NCBI GenBank assembly: GCA_012513595.1
Contig: JAAZBY010000460.1
Location: forward strand, 1-13,259
Direction: 5' to 3'
Origin: Chloroflexota bacterium
GTDB taxonomy: Bacteria > Chloroflexota > Anaerolineae > UBA1429
DNA: 13,259 nt
Shown: positions 1-8,260 of the stretch, one piece after another
Layout: each line of letters begins with the position of its first letter
Numbering within the stretch: position 1 is the stretch's first letter
The notes under the pieces: generated by a model
What the model saw: only the letters and a program-made list of their open reading frames with translations
Databases searched by the model: none
What the model was told of the DNA's origin: nothing
Program-made: the position numbers and the translations under genes

Positions 1-386
1 GCGGCGTGGTGCTTCCAGAGCTTGACCCAGGCGTGGGGATTGTCTCGGTAGGCCTCCAGGGCACACAGGGGGGTGCCGTCGGCCTTGGTGGGCAGCATGG
101 TGCAGGCGGTAAAGTCGATGCCCAGGCCGATGACATCGTCCGGCGAGACGCCCGCCTCGGCCAGGGCCCGCGGCACCGTGTCGTGGACGGCGCGGACATA
201 GTCGGCCGGGTTCTGCAGGGCCCAGTCGGGCTCCAGGCGGATGTCCGTCCCGGGCAGTACCTCGTCGATGACGCCGTCGGCGTACTGGTAGACCGCGGCG
301 GCCAGCTCATCGCCGTTGGCGACGTCGACGAGCACCGCACGGGCAGACTCGGTGCCAAAGTCGATGCCGATCGCATACTTGCCCAT
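1..386 (-). CDS. araB: L-ribulokinase, N-terminal part (cut by window edge)
   Basis: FGGY-family kinase that phosphorylates L-ribulose to L-ribulose-5-phosphate in L-arabinose catabolism, in the cytoplasm. Only the first 128 codons are inside the window; the rest lies beyond position 1. The N-terminus has the ASKHA nucleotide-fold phosphate loop ([16 protein letters not shown], residues 6-21), then [10 protein letters not shown], the segment [13 protein letters not shown] and the ribulokinase signature [12 protein letters not shown] at the visible end. From memory, these stretches match the Bacillus subtilis type of AraB far better than xylulokinase or glycerol kinase. The ATG at 384-386 is chosen because an AGGAGG sits 7 nt upstream. 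The gene follows a GalE-like epimerase by 113 nt, which fits a sugar-use locus, but no other arabinose gene is visible. Confidence in family is high; confidence in exact substrate is good, resting on the N-terminus only. Confidence 0.9.
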   Translation of the reverse strand, partial: MGKYAIGIDFGTESARAVLVDVANGDELAAAVYQYADGVIDEVLPGTDIRLEPDWALQNPADYVRAVHDTVPRALAEAGVSPDDVIGLGIDFTACTMLPTKADGTPLCALEAYRDNPHAWVKLWKHHA

Positions 387-393
387 CGGATAT

Positions 394-399
394 CCTCCT
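394..399 (-). promoter_or_regulatory. Shine-Dalgarno site of araB
   Basis: AGGAGG on the minus strand (CCTCCT on plus), 7 nt before the ATG at 386. It is a full-strength site and fixes the araB start. Confidence 0.8.
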
Positions 400-428
400 C
401 TGTTACTGTGTGTGGTTGCCAGGATGCT

Positions 429-479
429 CGGGGCGAACCCCGCAGTCGCTCCCCGGGGAGGCCGATGGCCCATCCGGCC
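429..479 (-). other. Cluster of GC-rich dyads in the araB leader
   Basis: The 113-nt gap between the epimerase stop and araB holds three dyads. In minus-strand order they are: an imperfect hairpin at 460-479 (GGCCGATG against CATC-C-GGCC, one bulge); a perfect 12-bp palindrome CTCCCCGGGGAG at 449-460; and a 5-bp stem at 429-442 that reads CGGGG-TTCG-CCCCG on the transcript, with a UUCG loop. No T-run follows any of them, so they are not classical Rho-independent terminators. CCUCC in the palindrome region (457-461) is complementary to the GGAGG of the araB ribosome binding site. Base composition alone makes such pairings common here, so regulatory meaning is only a possibility. No convincing -35/-10 pair was seen in this gap. 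Confidence 0.3.
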
Positions 480-499
480 GGGCGGATGACCGGGAACTT

Positions 500-1420
500 T
501 CAGGCCTGGCGAAAGTGCGCCACCGTGCGGGCCAGGCCCTCACGAAGCGAGACTTCCGGCTCCCAGCCGAAGAGCTCCCTGGCCCGCTCCGACTTCAGAT
601 AGATGCGGAAGACCTCGCCGAGCTTGGCCGGCGCGTGTGCCTCAGCGCAGGTGCTGCCGGTCGCCTCGCGCAGGGCGCGGAAGACGTCGATGATCGGCGT
701 GCCGATCCCCGAGCCGAGGTTGATGATCGTCCCACCGCCCTTGTCGATGGACAGCAGGTTGGCGCGGGCGATGTCGGCCACGTAGACGAAATCACGCTCC
801 TGCTCACCGCTGCCGTTGATCACCGGCTGGCCGCCGTTCAGCATCAGGTTCGCCCAGATGGCGACCACGCCCGCCTCCCCGTAGGGGTCCTGGCGGGGGC
901 CATAGACGTTGGGGAAGCGCAGGACGGTATAGTCGAGCCCATAGTTGAACTTGTAGATGAACAGATAGTGCTCGACGTGGTGCTTGCTGGCGCCGTAGGG
1001 GTCCAGCGGGTTGATGGGGTGGTCCTCGTCGGCCGGGAGGTACTGCGGCTCACCGTAGGCGGCGCCCCCCGTCGAGGCATAGACGATCTTGCGGCAGCCG
1101 TGGGCGCGGGCCGCCTCGAGCAGGTTGAGCGAGCCGATGATGTTCACCTGAGCATAGAGCACCGGCTTGACCATCGACTCACGCACATTGGCCCGGGCCG
1201 CCAGGTGGTAGATCACCTCGGGGCGCTCCCTGGCGATCACCTCCGTCAGGGCGGCCTGGTCACACAGGTCCACGACGTGCAGGGTCGCGGCAGGGTTGAC
1301 GTTCTCACGCTTGCCGGCCGACAGATCGTCCACCACGGAGACTCGGTGCCCGGCGGCCAGGCAGGCGTCCACGACGTGTGAACCGATGAAACCGGCTCCG
1401 CCGGTCACGAGTATCTGCAT
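500..1420 (-). CDS. NAD-dependent epimerase/dehydratase, GalE-like (putative UDP-glucose 4-epimerase)
   Basis: 306-residue extended short-chain dehydrogenase acting on nucleotide sugars, probably interconverting UDP-glucose and UDP-galactose or a related pair in the cytoplasm. The Rossmann NAD motif GGAGFIGS is at residues 7-14 (GxxGxxG at G7, G10, G13). [11 protein letters not shown] (72-82) is the usual NAD-ribose/substrate segment. The catalytic triad is T117 (in [11 protein letters not shown]), Y142 and K146 (YGASK); the 25-residue T-to-Y spacing equals that in E. coli GalE. Downstream, NVYGPRQDP (171-179) and [13 protein letters not shown] (209-221) are typical of bacterial GalE-like enzymes. 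Length is slightly short of E. coli GalE (338), as in many bacterial short forms. The ATG at 1420 has GAGAGGAT 7 nt upstream. It follows the AarF-like gene by 60 nt. Exact sugar specificity cannot be read from sequence, so no gene symbol is given. Confidence 0.9.
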   Translation of the reverse strand: MQILVTGGAGFIGSHVVDACLAAGHRVSVVDDLSAGKRENVNPAATLHVVDLCDQAALTEVIARERPEVIYHLAARANVRESMVKPVLYAQVNIIGSLNLLEAARAHGCRKIVYASTGGAAYGEPQYLPADEDHPINPLDPYGASKHHVEHYLFIYKFNYGLDYTVLRFPNVYGPRQDPYGEAGVVAIWANLMLNGGQPVINGSGEQERDFVYVADIARANLLSIDKGGGTIINLGSGIGTPIIDVFRALREATGSTCAEAHAPAKLGEVFRIYLKSERARELFGWEPEVSLREGLARTVAHFRQA

Positions 1421-1463
1421 GGTGCCTATCCTCTCGCTGATATCACTGCCAATAGGAACGACG

Positions 1464-1481
1464 GGCGCCGCAGGCGGCGCC
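1464..1481 (-). terminator. Strong GC hairpin at the end of the AarF-like gene
   Basis: Seven perfect G-C pairs, GGCGCCG (1464-1470) with CGGCGCC (1475-1481), around a 4-nt loop. The hairpin begins inside the TAG stop codon of the AarF-like gene. The transcript continues with CGTCGTTCC, which is not a real U-tract, so this may be a weak or Rho-assisted terminator, or an mRNA 3'-end stabiliser. Confidence 0.4.
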
Positions 1482-3175
1482 TACAAGCCACGCGATCTGA
1501 TGATGGAAAACAAGAGCCAGGCCCCCATCAGGGCCGCCATCACAAAGCCGATCTCCGGTATGGGCAGGGCGATGCGGGTGAAGGGTATGCGAAACGCGAC
1601 TTCCGGTCCAGCGGCCAAGAGGAGCGCCGAGCCCACCACCAGCGCCGCGACGACGATGCTGAAAGACAGCCGGTTGGCGATGGCGTCCAGCCCGCGCATG
1701 GCGCGCGGCAGGCCGCGCAGGTCAAAGCCCAGGGTCATGTTCCCCCGTTCCAGCTGGTCGGTGAGGGTGTCGATGCGCCGGGGCAGCACGTGGGCCAGCG
1801 TCTCCAGTTCGCGGAGCGTATGCACGCCGTCCACGAACGTCCGCCGCAGCGACAGCCTCTGGCTGACCAGGCGCCGCGCAAAGGGCTCGATGAGGGCCGT
1901 CAGTTCCAGCGTCGGGTCGAGCCCGCGCACCACCCCCTCGAGCACCACCATGGTGCGCACCAGGAGCGCCAAGTCGGCCGGCATGCGCACGCCGTGGCGC
2001 AACGCGGCGCCCATCATGTCGCCAAGGAAATCGGTGATGGGCACGCTCTCCAGCGAGGCGCCATAGTAGCGCGCGATCAGCCGCTGTACCTCCAGCCGCA
2101 GGCCGTCGCGGTTCGAGCCCGGGCCGATGGCCCCCATGCCCATGACGATGTAGACCATGCTGTCGGCGTCCTGCTGCACCAGGGCGAACAGGAGGTCGCC
2201 GAGCCGGTCGCGCATGGCCGGGCTGAGGTAACCCATCGAACCAAAGTCGATGAGGCCGAGCCGCTCCCCGCAGACCAGGATGTTGGCCGGGTGTGGGTCG
2301 GCGTGGAACACCCCATGGACGAAGACGTGCTTTAGGTACAGGTTGGCCAGGCTACGGGCCAGGGCGGGCAGGTCGCTGCCCATCGCGCGCAGGCGCTCCG
2401 GTTCGGATAGCTTGACGCCGTCCAGGTATTCCAGGGTGATCACGCGCCGAGTGGTAAGGTGCCAGAACACCCGGGGGATCAGTACCCCTTCCCCCGCCGA
2501 CAGGGCGCGCAGCGTATCGGCATGGCGGCCCTCGCGGGCATAGTCGGTCTCGTCACGCAGGGCCTCGGCGAGCTCCTCGACCACGGCCACGAGGTGGTAG
2601 TGGCGGAGAGCCTCCGAGCGTGCCTCGAGAAAGCGGGCCTGGGCCAGCAGGATGTTCAGGTCCGTCTGGATGGTCTGCCCGACGCCGGGGCGCTGCACCT
2701 TGATGACCACGGCCGTGCCGTCGGGCAGGGTGGCCCGGTGCACCTGGCCGATGGAGGCCGAGGCGATGGGCACCGGTTCAAAGTCGCGGAACAGCGTGCC
2801 GAGCGGCTGGCCCAGTTCCTGCTCGATGATGGCGACGATCTCGTCGGTGGGGGCGGGGGGCGCGGCATCCAGCAGCTTGCTCAGTTCGACGATGAAGTCG
2901 GCCGGCAACAGGTCAGGCCGGGTGCTGAGGGCCTGGCCCAACTTGATGTAGGTGGGCCCTAGGTCTTCGAGCGTCTTGCGCACCCGCTCCGGCACCGACA
3001 GACGGGCCGTCTGGGCATCGGCGGCGCGCCGCGAGATCCAGATCGGGACGAGGCGCGCCAGGCCGGAACGCTCGGCAACAAAGCCCAGCCCGTTCCGGAT
3101 GAGAACCTCGGCCATACGCCGAGCCCGGGCGATCTCGGGCAGGGGGCCGCGCAACCTGAACCTGGGGCGCACCAT
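1481..3175 (-). CDS. AarF/UbiB/ABC1-family kinase-like protein
   Basis: 564-residue atypical protein-kinase-like ATPase; the family includes UbiB (ubiquinone biosynthesis) and COQ8. Seen here: the family-specific KxGQ segment [14 protein letters not shown] (78-91); the Ala/Ser-rich loop ASASIGQVH (138-146) that replaces the kinase P-loop; the ATP-binding lysine K159 in [10 protein letters not shown]; the catalytic loop HADPHPAN (291-298) with D293 and N298; and the metal-binding D310-F-G. Two hydrophobic C-terminal segments at about 505-522 and 541-558 should anchor it in the membrane. Start: an upstream in-frame TTG at 3241 would add 22 residues, but the extended -10 promoter at 3216-3224 places the transcript start near 3209, inside that extension. 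The ATG at 3175 has AAAGGGA shortly upstream, so I use it. No quinone or isoprenoid gene is adjacent, so the substrate stays open. Confidence 0.92.
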   Translation of the reverse strand: MVRPRFRLRGPLPEIARARRMAEVLIRNGLGFVAERSGLARLVPIWISRRAADAQTARLSVPERVRKTLEDLGPTYIKLGQALSTRPDLLPADFIVELSKLLDAAPPAPTDEIVAIIEQELGQPLGTLFRDFEPVPIASASIGQVHRATLPDGTAVVIKVQRPGVGQTIQTDLNILLAQARFLEARSEALRHYHLVAVVEELAEALRDETDYAREGRHADTLRALSAGEGVLIPRVFWHLTTRRVITLEYLDGVKLSEPERLRAMGSDLPALARSLANLYLKHVFVHGVFHADPHPANILVCGERLGLIDFGSMGYLSPAMRDRLGDLLFALVQQDADSMVYIVMGMGAIGPGSNRDGLRLEVQRLIARYYGASLESVPITDFLGDMMGAALRHGVRMPADLALLVRTMVVLEGVVRGLDPTLELTALIEPFARRLVSQRLSLRRTFVDGVHTLRELETLAHVLPRRIDTLTDQLERGNMTLGFDLRGLPRAMRGLDAIANRLSFSIVVAALVVGSALLLAAGPEVAFRIPFTRIALPIPEIGFVMAALMGAWLLFSIIRSRGL

Positions 3176-3208
3176 CACCGTCCCTTTCGGGCACTGCTCT
3201 GTGGACTC

Positions 3209-3244
3209 CCGGCCGATTATACCATGAAGGCCGGGCACCAAGAA
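3209..3244 (-). promoter_or_regulatory. Extended -10 promoter of the AarF-like gene
   Basis: On the minus strand TGG-TATAAT occupies 3224-3216: a perfect -10 hexamer with the TGn extension. Transcription should start near 3209, giving a leader of about 34 nt to the ATG at 3175. The -35 position (3239-3244, TTCTTG with a 17-nt spacer) is poor, which is usual for extended -10 promoters. It is the only clear sigma-70-type promoter seen in the window and separates the AarF-like gene from the peptidase/permease operon upstream. Confidence 0.65.
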
Positions 3245-3254
3245 ACCCTCTTGG
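3238..3254. repeat. Perfect inverted repeat overlapping the -35 region (possible operator)
   Basis: CCAAGA-N5-TCTTGG, two perfect 6-bp half sites with a 5-bp centre. The centre (3246) is about 37 bp upstream of the predicted transcript start at 3209, over the -35 position. This is a usual place for a repressor or activator site. It could also form a short hairpin in the transcript arriving from the 1637-residue peptidase gene, but no U-tract follows. The remaining bases to the peptidase stop (3255-3303) hold nothing I recognise. Confidence 0.4.
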
Positions 3255-3303
3255 AGTTGAGAACAACCGAGACCGGCCCAAGTGCCGGCGCGCGGCCGCC
3301 TGG

Positions 3304-6300
3304 CTACCCGCCAAGCATCAGGAGGGTCAGGGTCAGCACCTCCCCCGTGACGGCCAGCTTGGCCAGGTCGAGGGTGTCGGGAGTGTCCTCCGGCTGGTGG
3401 ACGTCGTCCGCGTCGGGCCAGAAGAGGAGCGCCGTGGGGATGCCCGCCTGCTGGAACAGCTGGTGGCTGTTTACGCCCCGGTACCTGCCCGGTGAGCCGC
3501 GGCGATCCACCAGCTCGGCGGCCAGTGCCAGCGTATACATGAGGCGCCCCTCGCGACTCTTGTCGCCATCCCAGGTCAGATAGTAGCTACGGGCCTGGCC
3601 CACCTGGTCCAGCACCAACACGCCGAGAGTCTCCGTCAGTGGGGCCCACGGCTCGGCGAGGTAGGCCCGGGTGGAGGCCATGTCCCACTCCTCGGCGCCT
3701 GTGGCGATAAAGTAGATGGGATGCTCGAGCGACAGCCCGCTCGAGGTCAGCCGTCGGGCGGCCTCCAGCAGCACGGCGACGCCGGCGGCGTCCTTGTTGG
3801 CGCCGGGGTAGTGGGTGCCGCCGGGCAGCGAGCCCACCCCGTCATAGTGGGCCATCACCACGATGGGCGCAGCGCCGGGCCGCGTGCCGGGCAGCAGGCC
3901 CACCACGTCGTGCGCCTCGGCCGGCGCGGCGGGCGCATAGGGCACGGCCATCTGCGCGGTGATGGGCAGCAGCGCCGCCGCCGGGGCGTTCAGCGCCTGG
4001 TGGGTGGTCAGCCCGGCCAACGACAGGACGGCGCGCCAGGTCTCCTCGCTGATCTGCACCACCGGCAGGGTGTGCGGCGCGTCGCCAGTGACGGGCAGCG
4101 CCCGGGTGAGGGTGTCCACCCGCGGCGATACCAGAACGAGACCCCCGGCCCCATGGAGGTAGGCCTGCTCCGCCTCCTCGAGCGGTTCCCCGTCCAGCCG
4201 CTTGAGCACGACCCGCCCACCCAGGTCCATCCGCTCGTCATAGCCTCCCGGCAGCCAGACCAGGCCAGCGTCGGCCTCACCGCGGCCGGCCGACTGTCCG
4301 ATCCACACGCGGAACCCGTCGGGGTAGGGGAGGGCCAGCTCCTGGCCGCTGGTGTCATTGCGGAACGACAGCACCGGCACGTCGACCAGGGCCGTGTACG
4401 AGACGGGCTGCGTGCGGGAAAAGGTGCCGTCGGCGGCGCCCGGCTGCAGGCCGGCGGCGGCCATCTCCGTGGCGATCCAGCGGGCGGCGGCCTCGGCGCC
4501 GGGGCTGCCCGTCTGGCGCCCGAAAAAGTCCGCCGAGCACAACATGCGCACCGTGGCCAGGGTCTGAGAGGGGTCAAAACCCTTGGCGGTGGCCAACTCC
4601 TCGGGGGAGACGTTGGCCGCAGCGAGCCGTTCGTGGCGCGTCGGTTCCCAGTCGGCGAAGGAGCGCCCGCTGGCCGCGGCAAAGGCGTCCACCAGCGGCT
4701 GCCCCTGGGCCAGGCGCCGCGCCATGGCGCGCACCGTGCCCATGCCGAGGTCGTGGGCGATGCCGTCCCACAGCATCCAGGCCTGCCCCACGGTGGCCGC
4801 CGGCGGCTCGGCGCCGGCTGGGGCGGGTTCGCGCTCCCAGGCGACCACGCGCCCGTAGCGCAGCTCATCGCGCACGGGGGGCAGGTAGGTGCCCTCGAGG
4901 GTCCAGGCCTCCTCAGGGGCGACGCGGGCCGCCTCCAGCAGGGCCAGGCCCTCCTTCAGGGCGCCGTCGGGCAGGCCCGCGGCCGAGAGAGCCGCCCGCG
5001 CCAGCAGGCGGGCCAGCCATGGGGCCATCTGCGCGGGGGCCAGATCCGCGGAGATGAGGATGGGCTGGCCCGGCGCGGAGTGCCCGGGCTCTGTGGTTGT
5101 GCTGCCCACCCCCAGGGCGTACTGGTACAGCGCCGTGCTCTCGTAGACGCGCACGTCCAGCGGCCGCGGCAGGGGCAGCCCCAGGTCGCCCGTCACTAGG
5201 CGCTCGGCGCGCTCGACGGCAGAACGGAGCGACGCCAGAGCTTCCGGCGGCAGGCCGGCATGCCGGATCAGCAGGGCGCCCGCCGGCTCGGAGCGCCAGT
5301 CGGGCCCGGCCAGCAGCCAGGAGTCTCCCTGCCGCGTAAAGCGCACCGTCTGGCTCTGCCCAGGCGCGCCCGTGGCGCTCAGGCGTGCCAGTGCCTCATC
5401 GCCGCGCAGGAGGATGACCTCGGCCTGCTCTTGAAAGGTGCTCAGGTGCGGGGCAGAGGCCTCGAACCAGGCCCGTTGCTCGGCCGTATAGAGCGGGTCA
5501 GCGGCGGAAACGGTGGCCAGGAAAGCCGCGCCATCGCCCGCAGCGAGGGCCGCGCTGCGGCGCTCCAGGGTCTCGGCGATGCCGGCGGCGGCGGCGAGCC
5601 AGGGGTCGGCTACGGCGTGGCGCCAGGCCGCTTCGAGCTCGGCCGAGGAAGGCCAGGGCTGCGCGCCGGCGGCCAGGGCGCCATCCAGGCTGCCCGCGGC
5701 GCCCCAGTCGCGGAGCAGCGCCGCGAGGCCCTCGATGCCCTCCTGCGCCACGAGATAGGCGGCCAGGCTGCGCGCCACGCGGCGATCCTCGACGGCGAGA
5801 GCGCCTGGGGCGGCCAGCACTTGTGCGGCAGAGGCGCCCTGTGGCAGGCCGACGCCCGCCTGCGCCAGGGCCTCCTCTCCGCCGGGGAGGGCCTGCCCCT
5901 CGGCCAAAAGGTCCAGCAGGCCGGCGCGCAGCCAGGCGCCCTGGCCGGTCGGCAGCCCCAGGCCCTCGAGGGCCAGGCTGACGGCCGTCTCGGTGAGGGG
6001 TGCGGTCCGCGAGACCTCGACGGCGGGCAGCGCAGCGCCCTCCGTCCAAGTGTCGCCGGGCGCCAGCCAGCGCCTGGCCAGGTCGTTGGGGTAGACGGTG
6101 ACGGTGGTGCTCATCGTGGGCGTGTAGCCCAGGGCGGCGTACACCCGGGCGGCCACCTCGTCCAGCGCGGCGACCCAGTCGGCATCGGTGTTCGAGGGCA
6201 CTACAGGGGCTGCCGAGCCGGTGGCCAGCTCGTCGTGCTCGATCCGTGGCGCACGCCAGGGGCTCGCAAAGCGGGCCGCCAAGAGCGGCGTCTCAGCGGT

Positions 6301-8217
6301 CTGGTAGGCCGGGCCGCTGGTGTACCAGGCGCCGTCACGCCGCACCAGCCGCACGGGGTACTTGGCGAGCAGGACGCTCTGCCCCTCGGCGTCTGAGCGG
6401 TGGGCGGTGACCTCGGCGATGGCCGAGGTGTCCTCGATCAGGACCGCTGTGGCCGTGGCGGTATAGGTGCCGGCGGCTGCGGCGCGCGGGAGGAGCCAGG
6501 CGCGGCCCGCCTCGCGCAGGGCGGGGTCCGCCGGGTCCAGCGCGGCGACGTAGGCCGCGGCATCCCCAGCGGCGATGGCCTCCGTCTGCGCGGCCAGCAG
6601 GGTGCGCACGTTCCCCTCGGCCGAGGAGAGCGCCTGGGCGGCGTGCGAGGTGATGGCCCCCGCGAGTTGCAGCCGCTCGGGCTGCAGGGTCTCGGGGGTG
6701 TCCGCCGGGGTGTGGTAGTAGGGCACCTCGGCGTTATCCCAGATCAGCAGGGCCGCGTCGACCCCGGCACGCGCGAACACGGCGTGGTCACTGCCTGCGC
6801 CGCCATCGCTGCCGGAGCCCTCGGCCTGCACGCCGAACAGGCCCGCACTGGCCATCAACTGCGCCCCAACCGGGTTAAGGTCGCCGTCGACGAGCAGCAC
6901 TCCCTCGGAGGCCAGCCCCACCATGTCCAGCTGGATCATCCCCACGGTCTGGGTCAGCGGCATCAGGGGGTTGGCGGCATAGTGCGCTGCGCCGAGCAAC
7001 CCCTGCTCCTCACTATCCCACGAGGCAAAGAGGACGGAGATGGCGGGGGCGTAGCCGGCCTCCTGCCAGGAGCGGGCCACCTCCAGCAGGGCGGCCACGC
7101 CAGAGGCGTCGTCGTTGGCGCCGGCGTACACGTCGCCGTTGGCGTCGGTGCCCAGGTGGTCATAGTGGGCGCCGAGGATGAGGAGCTCGTCGGCCCGCTC
7201 GGGGTCGGCCCCTGGTAGGATGCCCAGGACGTTACGCGCCTCCGCCTCGCCCGGCTCGTCCATCTCCACCGTGAAGGCGGCGTGGCTCTGTAGGGGGACC
7301 GATTCGTACAGGATCGAGAGGTCGCTGGGCCGGTAGCCGGTGCCCCGCAGGAGCCAGGCGGCCACCGTATCGCCCACCCACAGGGTGGGCAGGCTGGCGG
7401 GGAGGTAGGCGGGCGTGCGGTAGGTGCGCAGGCGCGTGATCTGCGTGTCGACCTCGGCGAGGAGGAGCAGACCGCTGGCACCGTGCTCCACGGCCTGCCG
7501 CTCAGCCTCTTCGTAGTCCCTGCCCCGGCAAAAGACGATGCCGCCGCTGACGTCCAGCCCGCCAAAGTCCTTGGCGAGGCAGTCGCCCGCCCAAGTGACG
7601 GGGCCGGCGGCCTGCCCGCCGCCGGCGTAGCCGCCCCAGGCGTAGGCATAGTCCTGCCGGAAGCGAAAGTCGCTGCGCATCTGGCCGCTGGGCGCAGTGA
7701 TGCGCAGGGTGGGGGTGGTAGTGACCCTGGCGTAGGGCACGGTGAAAGGCTGAAAGAAGCCCTCGCTGCCGGCGGGCAGCAGGCCGTACTCCGCGTAGCG
7801 GTCGGCGATGTACTCTCCCGCGGCGGCGTGTTCGGGCGTGCCCGGCTGCCTCCCGCCGAAGGCCGGCCCGGCCAGCGCCTCGACGTGGGCCATGGCCTCC
7901 TCGACGTCAAAGTAACGGGCGATGCCCAAGAGATCGCCGGAGGCGGCCAGGGCGCCCTGGGCCGGCGGCGCCCACGATTCCGGCGGGCGCCAAGCGGCCA
8001 CGGGCCCGGCGGGGCCCTCGCCGGCCGTCGCGGCGGTGGGCGGCGGAGCGCTGGCCACCGCGGTGGGGTGGACGCCTGCAGCGGGCGCCGGCGCGGCCGG
8101 GCGCCCCACGGCCAGCCAGCCGAGATACACGAGCCCCCCCTCGGCGATCAGGAGGGCCGCCAGGAGGCCCAACAGGGCGTTGCGCCCCAGGTGGTCGAGT
8201 CGTGTCCGACGGATCAA
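3304..8217 (-). CDS. Giant signal-anchored protein with two M28 (Zn-aminopeptidase-like) modules
   Basis: 1637 residues. A basic N-terminus and one hydrophobic segment (about 13-37) form a signal anchor, followed by an Ala/Pro-rich linker (38-90), so the bulk should face outside. Module 1 (about 100-530) is M28 with a PA-domain insert (about 205-300). All six active-site residues are present: H351, D369 (GANDDASG), E403-E404 (DSEEQG), D431 (LDMVG), H502 (YYHTPADT). Residue spacings of 18, 34, 27 and 71 closely follow Aeromonas aminopeptidase. Residues 531-1200 are two copies of an NTF2-like plus peptidase-MA-like unit without HExxH. Module 2 (about 1213-1637) keeps H1457, E1509-E1510, D1537 and H1607 but has K1475 where the metal-bridging Asp belongs. 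The start is TTG, with GAGGAG 7 nt upstream; the first in-frame ATG is about 108 codons later, past the signal anchor. It follows the propeller gene by 42 nt. Aminopeptidase specificity is inferred; only module 1 looks catalytic. Confidence 0.88.
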   Translation of the reverse strand: MIRRTRLDHLGRNALLGLLAALLIAEGGLVYLGWLAVGRPAAPAPAAGVHPTAVASAPPPTAATAGEGPAGPVAAWRPPESWAPPAQGALAASGDLLGIARYFDVEEAMAHVEALAGPAFGGRQPGTPEHAAAGEYIADRYAEYGLLPAGSEGFFQPFTVPYARVTTTPTLRITAPSGQMRSDFRFRQDYAYAWGGYAGGGQAAGPVTWAGDCLAKDFGGLDVSGGIVFCRGRDYEEAERQAVEHGASGLLLLAEVDTQITRLRTYRTPAYLPASLPTLWVGDTVAAWLLRGTGYRPSDLSILYESVPLQSHAAFTVEMDEPGEAEARNVLGILPGADPERADELLILGAHYDHLGTDANGDVYAGANDDASGVAALLEVARSWQEAGYAPAISVLFASWDSEEQGLLGAAHYAANPLMPLTQTVGMIQLDMVGLASEGVLLVDGDLNPVGAQLMASAGLFGVQAEGSGSDGGAGSDHAVFARAGVDAALLIWDNAEVPYYHTPADTPETLQPERLQLAGAITSHAAQALSSAEGNVRTLLAAQTEAIAAGDAAAYVAALDPADPALREAGRAWLLPRAAAAGTYTATATAVLIEDTSAIAEVTAHRSDAEGQSVLLAKYPVRLVRRDGAWYTSGPAYQTAETPLLAARFASPWRAPRIEHDELATGSAAPVVPSNTDADWVAALDEVAARVYAALGYTPTMSTTVTVYPNDLARRWLAPGDTWTEGAALPAVEVSRTAPLTETAVSLALEGLGLPTGQGAWLRAGLLDLLAEGQALPGGEEALAQAGVGLPQGASAAQVLAAPGALAVEDRRVARSLAAYLVAQEGIEGLAALLRDWGAAGSLDGALAAGAQPWPSSAELEAAWRHAVADPWLAAAAGIAETLERRSAALAAGDGAAFLATVSAADPLYTAEQRAWFEASAPHLSTFQEQAEVILLRGDEALARLSATGAPGQSQTVRFTRQGDSWLLAGPDWRSEPAGALLIRHAGLPPEALASLRSAVERAERLVTGDLGLPLPRPLDVRVYESTALYQYALGVGSTTTEPGHSAPGQPILISADLAPAQMAPWLARLLARAALSAAGLPDGALKEGLALLEAARVAPEEAWTLEGTYLPPVRDELRYGRVVAWEREPAPAGAEPPAATVGQAWMLWDGIAHDLGMGTVRAMARRLAQGQPLVDAFAAASGRSFADWEPTRHERLAAANVSPEELATAKGFDPSQTLATVRMLCSADFFGRQTGSPGAEAAARWIATEMAAAGLQPGAADGTFSRTQPVSYTALVDVPVLSFRNDTSGQELALPYPDGFRVWIGQSAGRGEADAGLVWLPGGYDERMDLGGRVVLKRLDGEPLEEAEQAYLHGAGGLVLVSPRVDTLTRALPVTGDAPHTLPVVQISEETWRAVLSLAGLTTHQALNAPAAALLPITAQMAVPYAPAAPAEAHDVVGLLPGTRPGAAPIVVMAHYDGVGSLPGGTHYPGANKDAAGVAVLLEAARRLTSSGLSLEHPIYFIATGAEEWDMASTRAYLAEPWAPLTETLGVLVLDQVGQARSYYLTWDGDKSREGRLMYTLALAAELVDRRGSPGRYRGVNSHQLFQQAGIPTALLFWPDADDVHQPEDTPDTLDLAKLAVTGEVLTLTLLMLGG
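4618..5589 (-). repeat. Protein-level repeat unit B: NTF2-like plus degenerate gluzincin-like domain
   Basis: Residues 877-1200 of the giant M28 protein. ALAAGDGAAF near residue 890 and DPLYTAEQRAW (907-917) match unit A. VRVYESTALYQYALGVG (1022-1038) and LKEGLALLEA (1087-1096) resemble the strand and the WLxEGLA segment of peptidase-MA proteins, but the HExxH position is replaced by residues around ARAALS (1073-1078). Confidence 0.45.
5608..6627 (-). repeat. Protein-level repeat unit A: NTF2-like plus degenerate gluzincin-like domain
   Basis: Residues 531-870 of the giant M28 protein. AIAAGDAAAYVAALDPADP (547-565) opens an NTF2/SnoaL-like domain ending near VRRDGAWYTSGP. A peptidase-MA-like part follows, with TVTVYPNDLARRW (705-717) and AWLRAGLLDLLAEG (761-774) where family members have WLxEGLA. 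No HExxH is present. The order of motifs is the same as in unit B. Confidence 0.45.
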
Positions 8218-8221
8218 GAGG

Positions 8222-8260
8222 CTACTCCTCGTTCAGCACTAGCATGGTAGGACGGAGCAT
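8222..8260 (-). other. Possible 12-codon relay ORF between propeller and peptidase genes
   Basis: An ATG overlaps the TGA of the propeller gene (TGATG, 8262-8258) and opens a 12-codon frame, MLRPTMLVLNEE, ending in TAG at 8224-8222. Its last two sense codons, GAG GAG, are the Shine-Dalgarno site of the TTG-started peptidase, which begins 4 nt after the TAG. It could carry ribosomes across the gap, or be chance. There is no independent evidence for translation. Confidence 0.2.
8225..8230 (-). promoter_or_regulatory. Shine-Dalgarno site for the TTG-started M28 gene
   Basis: GAGGAG on the minus strand, 7 nt before TTG at 8217. It decides the start: without TTG, the first ATG would remove the whole signal anchor and linker. 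Confidence 0.7.

Noticed and set aside
410..1381. Plus-strand open frame of 323 codons opposite the epimerase
   Set aside because: The minus strand encodes an unmistakable NAD-binding epimerase with TGGAGFIGS and YGASK; the plus frame shows no family features.
3176..3241. TTG start at 3241 for the AarF-like gene, adding 22 residues
   Set aside because: The extended -10 promoter at 3216-3224 lies inside this extension, the added residues are not typical of the family, and a better site exists before ATG 3175.
3721..6396. Plus-strand open frames opposite the giant M28 gene (3721-5199 and 5260-6396)
   Set aside because: Low-complexity Gly/Arg/Gln-rich shadows of the high-GC minus-strand gene; no recognisable domain.
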